Shown here piece by piece: positions 44,312 through 52,045 of a stretch of 64,000 nt of DNA (within the stretch, counting starts at the first letter, position 1; each line of letters begins with the position of its first letter). The DNA is taken from the NCBI RefSeq assembly GCF_001187435.1, contig NZ_LFXA01000002.1, positions 1,178,001 through 1,242,000 on the forward strand, given 5' to 3'. A model generated the notes under the pieces. It saw nothing but the letters and a program-made list of their open reading frames with translations. It searched no databases and was not told where the DNA came from. The DNA is from Streptomyces caatingaensis (GTDB lineage: Bacteria; Actinomycetota; Actinomycetes; Streptomycetales; Streptomycetaceae). The position numbers and the translations under genes were made by a program.

Positions 44312-45381
44312 ATGGCGACGCGGAGTTGCCCTGCCGGCGCGCCGGCCGCCGCGGCGGTCCGGCGGGCGCTGGGGTTCCTGGAACGGGAGGCCGGGGAACG
44401 GGGCATGCCGTCGGCCCAACTGGCCCTGGACGTCCGGTTCCGGCAGGGGGTGGACGCCGCGCGGGCCCGAACGGCCCTGCACCGGCTGCTCGGTGCGGAC
44501 ACCGGCTTCGAACTCGGCGACGAGGGCTTCTCGGCCTGCAGGCCCTCGCCCTGCTGCCGCCCCGCCTCCCCGGCACCGCGGCGCTGGTCGCGGCCGCGGC
44601 CCGGCAGGTCGCGTGCTGCCGCCGCGGCGACCGCTACTGCTTCTTCCCCCGGGTCCGCGAGTTCCCCGCGGACACCGACTGCACCGCCGTCGCCCTCATC
44701 GGCCTGGACGCGCAGCGGCTCCTTCCCGCCGGCGCGGCCCGGCCGGTCGCCCGGCAACTCCTGGCCGCGGCCGCACCGCCCGTACGGCGGCCCGGACTTC
44801 ACCCCCGGGCCGTCATGGTGTACTGGGACGACGCCGCCGAACCGCGGGCCCTGCCGCGCGGCTTCAAGCAGGACGCCGTCGTCTCCGCCAACGTCCTGCG
44901 CGCCCTGCGCACGACGGGCCCGCGCACACCCGGCGACGACGCCACCGGGGTCCACCGGGCCACCTTGCGCCACGTCGAGGACCACCTCGTCTCGCGCCGC
45001 TACCTGCACGGCACCCGCTACTACCCGCAGCCCGCGGCCTTCCTGCACGCCGCGGCCAGGCTCTGCGCCGGCTCCGGGACGTACGCACGGGTGCTGCGCG
45101 GCCCCCTGCGCCGCGCCCTCCACGACGCCCGGTCGCACCCGCCCGGCGATCCTCTCGGCCTGGCCCTGCTCACCCTCGCCGCCCGCCTCGCGGGCGTCAC
45201 CGAGGGACAGGAGCAGTGGCGCGGCCTGCTGGCGGCGGCCCAGCGGCCGGACGGGTCCTGGCCCGCCTGCCCGTACTTCCGGATGGGCCGCTTCCCGCTG
45301 TACTTCGGCTCCGCCCACCTCACCACCGTCTTCGCCCTGCGGGCGCTGTGGCCGGGACGGGCCGACGGGCCGTCCGCCTAG
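44312..45381 (+). pseudogene. Alpha/alpha-toroid (class II terpene cyclase / prenyltransferase-like) protein, frameshifted
   Basis: Frame 2 from ATG 44312 gives MATRSCPAGAPAAAAV through FELGDEGFSA, then a different frame continues as LQALALLPPRLPGTAALVAA to the stop at 45381. One missing C near 44536 (GGCCTGCAGG for an expected GGCCCTGCAGG) would join them into about 356 residues. The repaired protein is helical and carries DTDCTAVAL (residues about 121-129), close to the DxDDTA acid motif of class II terpene cyclases but with Cys for the last Asp, and a QW-like repeat AAAQRPDGSW near the C-terminus. Neighbouring terpene synthases support a terpenoid role. Either an assembly error or a real mutation. 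Confidence 0.7.
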
Positions 45382-45671
45382 CCGACTCGGCCGGCCGGGA
45401 TCTCCGCCAGGGCCGACCGTGTCGGGGCGAGTTCGAAGAGCTCGTACGTCGCCGCGCCCGTGCTCACGAACGGGTCCTCGGCCAGGATGGCCTCCAGGCG
45501 GGCGCGGTCCACGCCCCGGGCGAGGAACGCCCCGCCGGTGCGCGGCAGCCGCCGGGCGGCCAGGACGAAGACGCCCGCCTCGAAGTACGGGTCCACATGC
45601 GCGTAGTGGGCGGACAGCAGGGCGTCGATCCGGTCGAGCGGGACGCGGTACGTCAGGAGGACGAAGAACAT
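45378..45671 (-). CDS. YciI-family protein
   Basis: A 97-residue ferredoxin-like-fold protein: MFFVLLTYRVPLDRIDALLS, AHVDPYFEAGVFVLAARRLP and ILAEDPFVSTGAATYELFEL. The His-Asp pair in HYAHVDP is the conserved YciI feature. Some relatives act as dehydrochlorinases or small-ring enzymes; no substrate is known here. Its stop codon overlaps that of the toroid gene on the other strand. It begins inside the 3' end of the LysR gene, with which it overlaps 19 bases and is probably cotranscribed. Confidence 0.9.
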   Translation of the reverse strand: MFFVLLTYRVPLDRIDALLSAHYAHVDPYFEAGVFVLAARRLPRTGGAFLARGVDRARLEAILAEDPFVSTGAATYELFELAPTRSALAEIPAGRVG

Positions 45672-46585
45672 GGCGGCAGTTCACCAGCGCCGCCGCCCCG
45701 GCGTCCACGAGCGTTCCCCTCAGGCGCGTTAGCCATCGCCTCATACGCCGCCGCGGCCACGCCGGTCCCGGGGCGGCCGGGTGCCACGGCGAGCGCCAGC
45801 CGCAGCCGGGGCGCCCCGTGCGCGAGCGGCCGCAGGACGAGCCCGGCCTCCGGGGCCGGCTCCGGCCGCAGGGCGACCACGCGGTCCCCCGAGGTCAGCT
45901 CCGCGGCGACGATGCCGCGCCGTGCGGCCACGGGCCGGATCGGGGGCTCCCAGCCGCCCGCGCGGCAGGCGTCGAGCACCATGTCGTGGTATCCCGGGGC
46001 GAGTTCGCGCCGGAACCACAGCAGCGTCTCGCCGTCCAGGTCCGCCCATCCGACGGCCGCGCGGCCGGCCAGCGGATGGTCCGCCGCCATCAGCACGCCG
46101 AGCGGTTCGTCGTACACGACGGTCGTGCGCAGTCCCTCACCGTCCACGGGCAGCGTCACCACCGCGAGATCGGCCCGCCCCGACCGCAGCCGCACGAGCT
46201 GCCCGCCCGTCGCCACGACGTCGAACTCCGGCTCCCCGCCCGCCTCCCGCACGGCCGACGCCACGCCCCGCAGCACCCCCGCCGGCGTCCCCGGCGCCAC
46301 CGTCACCCCCACCGGCCGCCGCTCCCGCGCCACCGCCCGCACCACCGCCAGCGCCCGCCCCGCCGCCCCCAGCACCGCCCGCGCCTCCGGCAACAACGCC
46401 TCCCCGGCCCGCGTCAGCACCATCCCCGCCGGCGTCCGCCTGAACAGCGCGGCGCCCGCCTCCCGTTCGAGCGCCTTGATCTGCTGGCTGAGCGAGGGCG
46501 AGCTGAGGCGCAGGCGCTCGGCGGCACGCGTGAGGTTCGCCTCGTCGGCGACGGCACAGAAGTAGGTGAGCTGGCGGAGTTCCAC
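45653..46585 (-). CDS. LysR-family transcriptional regulator
   Basis: A 310-residue regulator with N-terminal winged HTH (VELRQLTYFCAVADEANLTR, AAERLRLSSPSLSQQIKALE) and a type 2 periplasmic-binding-like effector domain (VGVTVAPGTPAGVLRGVASA onwards). GTG 46585 follows GAGGAT; upstream in-frame starts give a Pro-rich extension not expected in the family. The C-terminal 20 residues are Gly/Arg-rich. It probably controls the overlapping yciI-like gene or a neighbour. Confidence 0.92.
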   Translation of the reverse strand: MELRQLTYFCAVADEANLTRAAERLRLSSPSLSQQIKALEREAGAALFRRTPAGMVLTRAGEALLPEARAVLGAAGRALAVVRAVARERRPVGVTVAPGTPAGVLRGVASAVREAGGEPEFDVVATGGQLVRLRSGRADLAVVTLPVDGEGLRTTVVYDEPLGVLMAADHPLAGRAAVGWADLDGETLLWFRRELAPGYHDMVLDACRAGGWEPPIRPVAARRGIVAAELTSGDRVVALRPEPAPEAGLVLRPLAHGAPRLRLALAVAPGRPGTGVAAAAYEAMANAPEGNARGRRGGGAGELPPCSSSS

Positions 46586-46738
46586 GGGGACATCCTCGCG
46601 GGGCGGGAGCGGGGCGGGCGCACGGGGGCCCGGTACCGCACGGCCGGCGGGGCGCTGCCGGGACAACGTCAGCGGTGCTCCTCCACGTACCTCTTGAGCT
46701 TCATGGCCATGACGTACTGCTGCCCGAGGCCGGCGTGG

Positions 46739-47158
46739 TCAGCCGATGTCGAACAGCGGCCCGGTCAGGGTCAGTCCGAGGTCGTGACCGACGTAGGAGA
46801 AGAAGGCCAGCAGCATCAGGCAGGCGCCGGCGAGCGCGATGTCCTTCTGGAAGTGGGTCATCTCCTGCTGGCGGGTCATCGGCTCGGCCTCCTGCCAGAA
46901 CCGGTGCATGGTCAGGGCGGCGGGGACGAGGAAGACCGCCAGGAGCAGGGCTCCCAGGTCCGCCCACGCGCCGAGGAGCACGCTCAGGGCACCGGCCAGC
47001 AGCAGGACCCCGCTGCCGGCGACCGCCGCGGCGGGGGCGGGCAGGCCCTTGGCCGCCGCGTATCCGGCCATCGCCTTCGTCCCGGTGAGGTGACCGAAGG
47101 CGGACGTCAGGAACAGCAGGGCGAAGAGAATGCGGCCGATGAGGACCAGGACGTCCAT
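46739..47158 (-). CDS. DoxX-family membrane protein
   Basis: A 139-residue protein with four helices: LVLIGRILFALLFLTSAFGH, AAVAGSGVLLLAGALSVLLG, GALLLAVFLVPAALTMHRFW and IALAGACLMLLAFFSYVG. FLTSAFGHLTG and the MHRFW motif fit DoxX. ATG 47158 follows GTGGAGG. Relatives are linked to redox stress or quinone chemistry. Downstream, in the gap to LysR, a 23-codon frame with a charged end (VMAMKLKRYVEEHR) precedes a stop at about 46673; it has no start and may be noise. Confidence 0.88.
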   Translation of the reverse strand: MDVLVLIGRILFALLFLTSAFGHLTGTKAMAGYAAAKGLPAPAAAVAGSGVLLLAGALSVLLGAWADLGALLLAVFLVPAALTMHRFWQEAEPMTRQQEMTHFQKDIALAGACLMLLAFFSYVGHDLGLTLTGPLFDIG

Positions 47159-47552
47159 GACGACCTCCACCTGACAAGTGCGGCGGGGAGGGGACTTCCC
47201 TCACCGTACTGCGGGGGCGGCCGCCGCGCCGCCGGGGGCTCCTCGACCGGCTCCGCTGGCACTTCCGAGCGGCCGGCGGCTCACCGGTCGGAGAGGTCCA
47301 CCGGACGCCCGCAGTGCGGTCGCCGGGGGCCGCCGCGGCCCCTTCCTCCGCGCGGAGCGGGATCTCGTACGCGATCGTGCCGTCCGGTACCCGGGCGTCC
47401 GCGGCGCCGGTGACGACGCGGACGGCCGCCCCGTCGGGGGGGGCGGTACGGGGAGGACGCCCCGGAGGCAGACGTCGTCGGCGACCGACGGTGCCGCGCG
47501 TGGACGGAGGGCCCGCATCCGCCGAGCGGACGGGGCCGGCGGTGCTCGCGGT
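47159..47552. other. Intergenic region with a G8 run
   Basis: About 394 bases between the DoxX start and the Lrp stop. I find no gene on either strand with a ribosome site and family resemblance; the long frames here are shadows. A run of eight G at about 47436-47443 is the longest homopolymer seen in the window. In the minus frame after the Lrp stop the translation contains GTIAYEIPLRAEEG, which could be a gene remnant, but no start was found. Confidence 0.45.
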
Positions 47553-47993
47553 TCAGTCGTCCGTCTTGATCTTCTTCATCACCAGGTGCGAGTCGACCCG
47601 CGTGACCGCCCGCAGCGCGATCAGCTTGGTGGTCAGGAACGTCTCGTACGCGGCGTGGTCCTCGACGGCGACGCGGATGAAGTAGTCGGGGCGGCCGAAG
47701 AGGCGGTGGAACTCGACGACTTCGTCGTACGAGGCGATCGCGGACTCCAGCTCCTCGACGGTCTGGAGGTCGTTCACGCCGATCTCCACCTCGGCCATCA
47801 CCTCGAAACCCCGCCCGGCCGCCGCCGGGTTGATGCGGGCCCGGTAGCCCGTGATGATCCCCTCGTCCTCCAGGCGCTTGACCCGGCGCAGGCACGGCGG
47901 CGGGGTCAGGCCGACGCGCTTGGCCAGTTCGACGTTGGTGAGACGGCCGTCCCGGCGCAGGTGGAACAGAATCTCCCGATCAATGCTGTCCAT
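47553..47993 (-). CDS. Lrp/AsnC-family regulator
   Basis: A 146-residue regulator: HTH LRRDGRLTNVELAKRVGLT and PPPCLRRVKRLEDEGIITGY, then the RAM ligand-binding domain with GFEVMAEVEIGVNDL and DYFIRVAVEDHAAYETFL. Divergent, 79 bases from azlC. In Corynebacterium an lrp gene is likewise divergent from the branched-chain amino-acid exporter brnFE and activates it when leucine or isoleucine accumulate, so the same control is likely here. Confidence 0.94.
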   Translation of the reverse strand: MDSIDREILFHLRRDGRLTNVELAKRVGLTPPPCLRRVKRLEDEGIITGYRARINPAAAGRGFEVMAEVEIGVNDLQTVEELESAIASYDEVVEFHRLFGRPDYFIRVAVEDHAAYETFLTTKLIALRAVTRVDSHLVMKKIKTDD

Positions 47994-48016
47994 GTAATTT
48001 CATTGCCCAACGTGGT

Positions 48017-48066
48017 GCTTTCCAAGAATGATCGGAAACCATATTACGCTCCGGAAATCCTAAAAT
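48017..48066 (+). promoter_or_regulatory. AT-rich Lrp-type operator and leaderless azlC promoter
   Basis: The 79-base gap is strikingly AT-rich for this genome. It contains TTTCC (48019-48023) and GGAAA (48034-48038) as an inverted repeat with a 10-base spacer, an Lrp-like site. TAAAAT at 48061-48066 ends 6 bases before the azlC ATG (48073) and has the look of a -10 hexamer, so azlC should be leaderless. Confidence 0.6.
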
Positions 48067-48072
48067 TGCCGC

Positions 48073-48822
48073 ATGAACGCCCCGTCAGCCGCGGCAGAAG
48101 TCCGCCCTCCCACCGCCCCCGCCCCGCCGCCGTCCGACGTCCGGGCGGCCCTCAAGGACTCCAGCTCCGTGGGCCTCGCCCTGTTCCCCCTGGGCATCGC
48201 CTTCGGCGTGCTCGTCGTCCACTCGGGACTGGACTGGTGGTGGGCCTCCGCGATCACCGCGTTCGTGTACGCGGGCTCGCTGGAGTTCCTCCTCGTCGGC
48301 CTGATCACCGCGGCCACGCCGCTGGCGCAGGTCGCGCTGACGGCCTTCCTCGTCAACTTCCGGCACGTCTTCTACGCCCTGTCCTTCCCGCTGCACCGGG
48401 TCAGGAGCCGCGCCGGCAAGGTCTACAGCACCTACACCATGACGGACGAGGCGTACGCCCTGACCACCGGGGAGTCCGCGCAGTCCTGGAGCGGCCGGCG
48501 GATCGTGTGGCTCCAGGCGCTGTGCCAGGTCTACTGGGTCGTCGGCGCCACCCTCGGCGCGCTCTGCGGGGCCCTCGTGCCCGCCCGGCTCACCGGGCTG
48601 GACTTCGCCCTGACCGCCCTGTTCGTCGTCCTGGCCGTCGACGCGTACCTCGCCAAGCGCGACATACCCACCCCGGTGCTGGCCCTCGTCTGCGCGCTGG
48701 CCGCCCGCTTCCTCCTGCCCGGACAGATGCTGCTCGTCGCGCTCGGCCTGTTCACGGCCGGGCTCCTGGCCCGCCGCGCCCTCGCCGCCAGGGGGATGGG
48801 GGAGGAGGCGGCCCGTGCCTGA
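48073..48822 (+). CDS. azlC: AzlC-family branched-chain amino-acid exporter, large subunit
   Basis: A 249-residue membrane protein with about seven helices. AzlC landmarks: FPLGIAFGVLVVHSGLDWWW, FVYAGSLEFLLVGLITAATP, VNFRHVFYALSFPLHR and TMTDEAYALTT. With AzlD it forms an exporter for branched-chain amino acids or methionine. Leaderless start. The stop overlaps the azlD GTG by 8 bases. Confidence 0.95.
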   Translation: MNAPSAAAEVRPPTAPAPPPSDVRAALKDSSSVGLALFPLGIAFGVLVVHSGLDWWWASAITAFVYAGSLEFLLVGLITAATPLAQVALTAFLVNFRHVFYALSFPLHRVRSRAGKVYSTYTMTDEAYALTTGESAQSWSGRRIVWLQALCQVYWVVGATLGALCGALVPARLTGLDFALTALFVVLAVDAYLAKRDIPTPVLALVCALAARFLLPGQMLLVALGLFTAGLLARRALAARGMGEEAARA

Positions 48823-49144
48823 CCACACCGGATACGTCGCCGCCGCCGTCGCCGTCAGCGCCCTCGTCACCTGGGCACTGCGCGCCCTGCCCTTCGCCGC
48901 GCTGGCGCCGCTGCGGGCGAGCGAGACCCTCCGCTACCTCAGTGTGTACATGCCCGTCGGCGTGATGGTGATCCTCACCGTCTACACGCTCCGGAACGTC
49001 TCCCTCGCGGACGCCGCGCCCGTCGGCCTGGCCCTCGCCGCCACCCTCGGCCTGCACCTGTGGCGGCGCAACGCCGTGCTGAGCGTGCTGGGCGGCACGG
49101 CCATCCACGTCGCCCTGGCGAGCACCGTCTTCAGTCACTCCTGA
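48815..49144 (+). CDS. azlD: AzlD-family exporter small subunit
   Basis: A 109-residue membrane protein with about four helices (AAAVAVSALVTWALRALPF, YLSVYMPVGVMVILTVYTL and GLALAATLGLHLWRRNAVLS), matching AzlD/BrnE. GTG 48815 follows GGGAGGAGG and overlaps azlC. Together with AzlC forms the two-component exporter. Confidence 0.93.
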   Translation: MPDHTGYVAAAVAVSALVTWALRALPFAALAPLRASETLRYLSVYMPVGVMVILTVYTLRNVSLADAAPVGLALAATLGLHLWRRNAVLSVLGGTAIHVALASTVFSHS

Positions 49145-49176
49145 CGCGACGTCAGACATGCGGCTATACAGGGGGG

Positions 49177-49803
49177 ATGGATTCCCCCCTGGACCTCCCG
49201 GGCACGCCCCGGCGCCACTTCCTCCGCGCGGCCGCCGCCGCTCCCCTCCCGGCCCTCCCGGCCTTGGCGGCCCTCGCGCCATCCGCCCCCGCCCGGCCCG
49301 CCGAGGGGGCGCGGTGGACCGGCGACTGGCCCGCCCGCCTGAAGGACGCGGTCGAGCGGGCCATGCCCGCCGCCGTCGCCTGGGCCCGCCCGGCCCGCCG
49401 GCCCTTCGGCGCCGTCCTGGTGGACGCGGCCACCGGCGCCGTGCTGGCCGGCGCCCGCAACACCACCGAACACAACGGGGACATGACCGCCCACGCGGAA
49501 CTCACCCTCCTCCGCGAGGCCGCCGCGGCGGGCCACCGCCTCCCCTCCTGCGCGGTCGTCAGCACCGCCGAGCCGTGCGCGATGTGCGCGGGAGCCCTCG
49601 TCTGGACCGGCGTCCGGGCCGTCGCCTACGGCACGTCCCTCGCCGCACTCGTCGCGTACGGCGTCCCGCAGATCGACCTGCCCCTCACCGAGATCACCCG
49701 GCGCTCCCCGTTCACGCCGCCCGCGGTGGCCCGCGGCGTACGGGCGGACCTCACCGATCCCCTCTACCGCCCCTCCGCGGCTCCGCAGGACGGCGCGCCG
49801 TAG
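49177..49803 (+). CDS. Nucleoside deaminase (CDA fold) with a twin-arginine signal peptide
   Basis: A 208-residue protein. The N-terminus TPRRHFLRAAAAAPLPALPA has a twin-arginine pattern (RRxFLR followed by a hydrophobic stretch), with a plausible cleavage after APSAPARPAEG. The mature part is a cytidine-deaminase-fold enzyme with zinc motifs TAHAELTLLREAA (HAE) and STAEPCAMCAGALVW (PCxxC). Family members deaminate guanine, cytosine or tRNA adenosine and are normally cytoplasmic. TATACA at 49165-49170 ends 6 bases before the ATG, so it is probably leaderless. Convergent with the hydrolase gene, 5 bases apart. Confidence 0.88.
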   Translation: MDSPLDLPGTPRRHFLRAAAAAPLPALPALAALAPSAPARPAEGARWTGDWPARLKDAVERAMPAAVAWARPARRPFGAVLVDAATGAVLAGARNTTEHNGDMTAHAELTLLREAAAAGHRLPSCAVVSTAEPCAMCAGALVWTGVRAVAYGTSLAALVAYGVPQIDLPLTEITRRSPFTPPAVARGVRADLTDPLYRPSAAPQDGAP

Positions 49804-49808
49804 CAGAA

Positions 49809-50597
49809 CTACGGCTGGTGCGCGGAGGTGAGGAAGTCCAGGACGAGGGGGCCGGCGTGCGCGCGGCACTCCTCGAAGTAGGCGTGCCGCCCCTGGGGGA
49901 TCAGGTGCAGCCGGGCGCCGGGGATGCGGCCGGCGAGCAGGGCGGCGTTGGCGGTGGGGTTGAGCAGGTCGTCGCTTCCGTGGACGACCAGGGTGGGGGC
50001 GCCGATGCCCGGCAGGAGGTCCCAGGCGTCGTGCCGCGCGCTGGCCGCGAGGTGGCGGCGGCGGGCGTGGGCGGGCATGCGCGGGTCGCCGAGGGTGTGG
50101 TAAGGGCCGGGATGGGAGGCGAGCCACCCAGGGGTGTACATCAGCTCCAGCAGGGCCCGCCGCGCGGCTCCGGGCCGGGGCTGCGCCAGGGCGCGGCGGA
50201 CGTCGTCGCCGCGTTCGACGCCGTGCGGGCCGCCGGGCGAGGTGCAGCCGAGGACCAGGGCGCCCACCCGGCGGGGGTGACGGGCCGCGATCTGCTGGGC
50301 CACTCGTCCGCCCATGGACGTCCCGTAGACGTCGGCCCGGTCGATGCCGAGTTCGTCGAGGACGGCGACGACGTCCTGGGCGAACAGCTCGGTGCTGTAG
50401 GGCGCATCGGGCTTGTCGCTGTCGCCGGTGCCGCGGTAGTCGAGCGTGAGGGTGCTGCGAGCGGCGTGGAAGTCGGCGCGGACCGCGTCCCACCAGTGGT
50501 GGTTGTTGGCCTGGCCCGCCAGCAGGACCAGCGGCGGCCCCTGGCCCCGGAGTTGGTAGGCGATGCGGGTTCCGTCCGGTGAGACGGCGTACGTCAT
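49809..50597 (-). CDS. Alpha/beta-fold hydrolase
   Basis: A 262-residue hydrolase. Oxyanion region PPLVLLAGQANNHHWWD, LTLDYRGTGDSDKP, nucleophile elbow YGTSMGGRVAQQIA, acid in LVVHGSDDLLNPT and histidine in PQGRHAYFEE. ATG 50597 follows GAGAGGAGA. It resembles non-haem haloperoxidase/esterase relatives. Same strand as and 157 bases downstream of the P450/A-PCP-reductase genes, so it could release or trim a product of that locus, but this is only positional. Confidence 0.9.
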   Translation of the reverse strand: MTYAVSPDGTRIAYQLRGQGPPLVLLAGQANNHHWWDAVRADFHAARSTLTLDYRGTGDSDKPDAPYSTELFAQDVVAVLDELGIDRADVYGTSMGGRVAQQIAARHPRRVGALVLGCTSPGGPHGVERGDDVRRALAQPRPGAARRALLELMYTPGWLASHPGPYHTLGDPRMPAHARRRHLAASARHDAWDLLPGIGAPTLVVHGSDDLLNPTANAALLAGRIPGARLHLIPQGRHAYFEECRAHAGPLVLDFLTSAHQP

Positions 50598-50753
50598 CGG
50601 TCTCCTCTCCCAGGCGCCCCGTCCCCCGCCCATGAGGGGAGCCAAAAGAAGGCGGTGCAGCGTTGACATCCTTCCATGGCGGTGGATCCCGGCCGCACGG
50701 GCCGGCGCCCGGACCGCCGTGACCGGCGGGCCGGGCCCCTGGCCGGGCACGCG

Positions 50754-51983
50754 TCACCACATGACGGGCACCCGCGCCGCCATGATCGCCATCCGGTTCG
50801 GATGCCACGGCACCTCCTCCGGCGGCACCGCCAGGCGGATGCCGGGCAGCCGCTCCAGCAGGACGCGGAAGGCCGTGTCGGACTGGCGGCGGACGAGGTG
50901 CGCGCCCGGGCAGTGGTGGCGGCCGTAGCCGAACCGCAGGTGGGGGTTGGGGGAGCGGGACGGGTCGAAGGACTCGGGGTCGTCGAACGCCGCCGGGTCG
51001 AAGTTGACCGCGTCCAGCGACAGCAGGACCAGGTCGCCCTCCTTCACGGACGCGCCGCCGAGCTCCGCGTCCCGCGTCACGTACCGCGGGATCGCGTTGC
51101 CCAGCACCACACTGCACCGCAGCAGTTCCTCCACGCACTGCGGCATCGTCTCCGGACGGGCCCGCACCGCACTCATCACGTCCGGCCTCTGGAGGAGGTT
51201 GAACGCCGCGACCCCGAGGAAGCTCGCGAAGTCCTCGTAGCCGCTGACGAAGAGGACGGCGAGGATGTTCGACAACTGGCGGACGGTGAGCCCCTGATGC
51301 CGCTCGTTGAGGTCCGCGAGGCGGTCGGCCAGGCCGCGCGGCTCGCCGGGGCGGCGGGCGGCCATGTGCTCCTCCATGTACAGGCGGATCTCCTCCCAGT
51401 TGCGGGCGAGGTCCTCCTGCGCGTACGTGACCATCGTCAGGTCGACGTCGGCCCGGTGGGCGAGCCACGCCCGGTCCGCGAAGGGCAGGCCCAGCAGCCG
51501 GCACATGCACTTGGCCGCGACCCACTCGGCGAAGTGGTGCTGGAGGTCGCCCGGCGCGCCCTCCCGGACCATCGCCTCCAGGCCCTCCCGGGTGGCCTCG
51601 GCGACCCAGTCGGCGGGCAGTTCGGGCTGGTTGCGGCCGAGGGCCCTGAGCACCTCGTCGCGCAGCCCGGCCTTCTGGAGGTGGTTCATGGCGTCCAGCA
51701 GCTCGGGCGCCAGGATGGGGGCGTCCTGCGCGGGGCTGTCGGAGTCGGCGAGGACGGAGCGGGCGAACGCCCGGTCGCGCAGCACGTGCTGGGTCAGCTC
51801 GTAGCCGGTGACCAGCCACGCCTCGCCGCCGGAGTTGGTGCTGACGCGGGCGACGGGGCAGCGGGCGCGCAGCTCGGCGAGCTCGGGGGCGAGCCGGTCG
51901 CCGTCGGTGCTGAACGGGTAGTGCGGGAGCGGCTGCTCACGCGTGGCGCTCTCAGCGGCGTTTCCGGTGGCGTTCTCGGTCAC
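50754..51983 (-). CDS. Cytochrome P450 of the A-PCP-reductase locus (second)
   Basis: A 409-residue P450. Haem motif LRFGYGRHHCPGAHLVRR, ExxR in CVEELLRCSVV, and the I-helix LAVLFVSGYEDFASFLG: the acid is present (Glu) but the proton-relay threonine position is Asp-Phe, so the AGxxT pair is broken. GTG 51983 has only a weak ribosome site. A triple 10-base direct repeat (52001-52030) sits directly upstream. The gap to the upstream P450 stop is 62 bases. Probably acts on a metabolite or carrier-bound intermediate of the neighbouring A-PCP-reductase. Confidence 0.92.
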   Translation of the reverse strand: MTENATGNAAESATREQPLPHYPFSTDGDRLAPELAELRARCPVARVSTNSGGEAWLVTGYELTQHVLRDRAFARSVLADSDSPAQDAPILAPELLDAMNHLQKAGLRDEVLRALGRNQPELPADWVAEATREGLEAMVREGAPGDLQHHFAEWVAAKCMCRLLGLPFADRAWLAHRADVDLTMVTYAQEDLARNWEEIRLYMEEHMAARRPGEPRGLADRLADLNERHQGLTVRQLSNILAVLFVSGYEDFASFLGVAAFNLLQRPDVMSAVRARPETMPQCVEELLRCSVVLGNAIPRYVTRDAELGGASVKEGDLVLLSLDAVNFDPAAFDDPESFDPSRSPNPHLRFGYGRHHCPGAHLVRRQSDTAFRVLLERLPGIRLAVPPEEVPWHPNRMAIMAARVPVMW

Positions 51984-52000
51984 GGTCCGGGGGGCCTTTC

Positions 52001-52030
52001 TCTTCCGGTCTCTTCCGGTCTCTTCCGGGC
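52001..52030. repeat. Three tandem 10-base repeats before a P450 gene
   Basis: TCTTCCGGTC at 52001-52010 and 52011-52020, then TCTTCCGGGC at 52021-52030. The unit is one helical turn long. It lies just upstream of the P450 start at 51983, in the 62-base gap between two P450 genes. Could be a regulator site or a slippage repeat. Confidence 0.75.
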
Positions 52031-52045
52031 GGGTCAGCGGGCCGG

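Noticed and set aside
47159..47552. A possible gene or remnant in the gap before the Lrp gene, and the G8 run as a phase-variable switch
   Set aside because: No start, ribosome site or family match on either strand, and the run is outside any recognised gene.
50663..50691. TTGACA at 50663 as a plus-strand promoter
   Set aside because: No -10 hexamer follows at 16-19 bases, and no plus-strand gene starts there.
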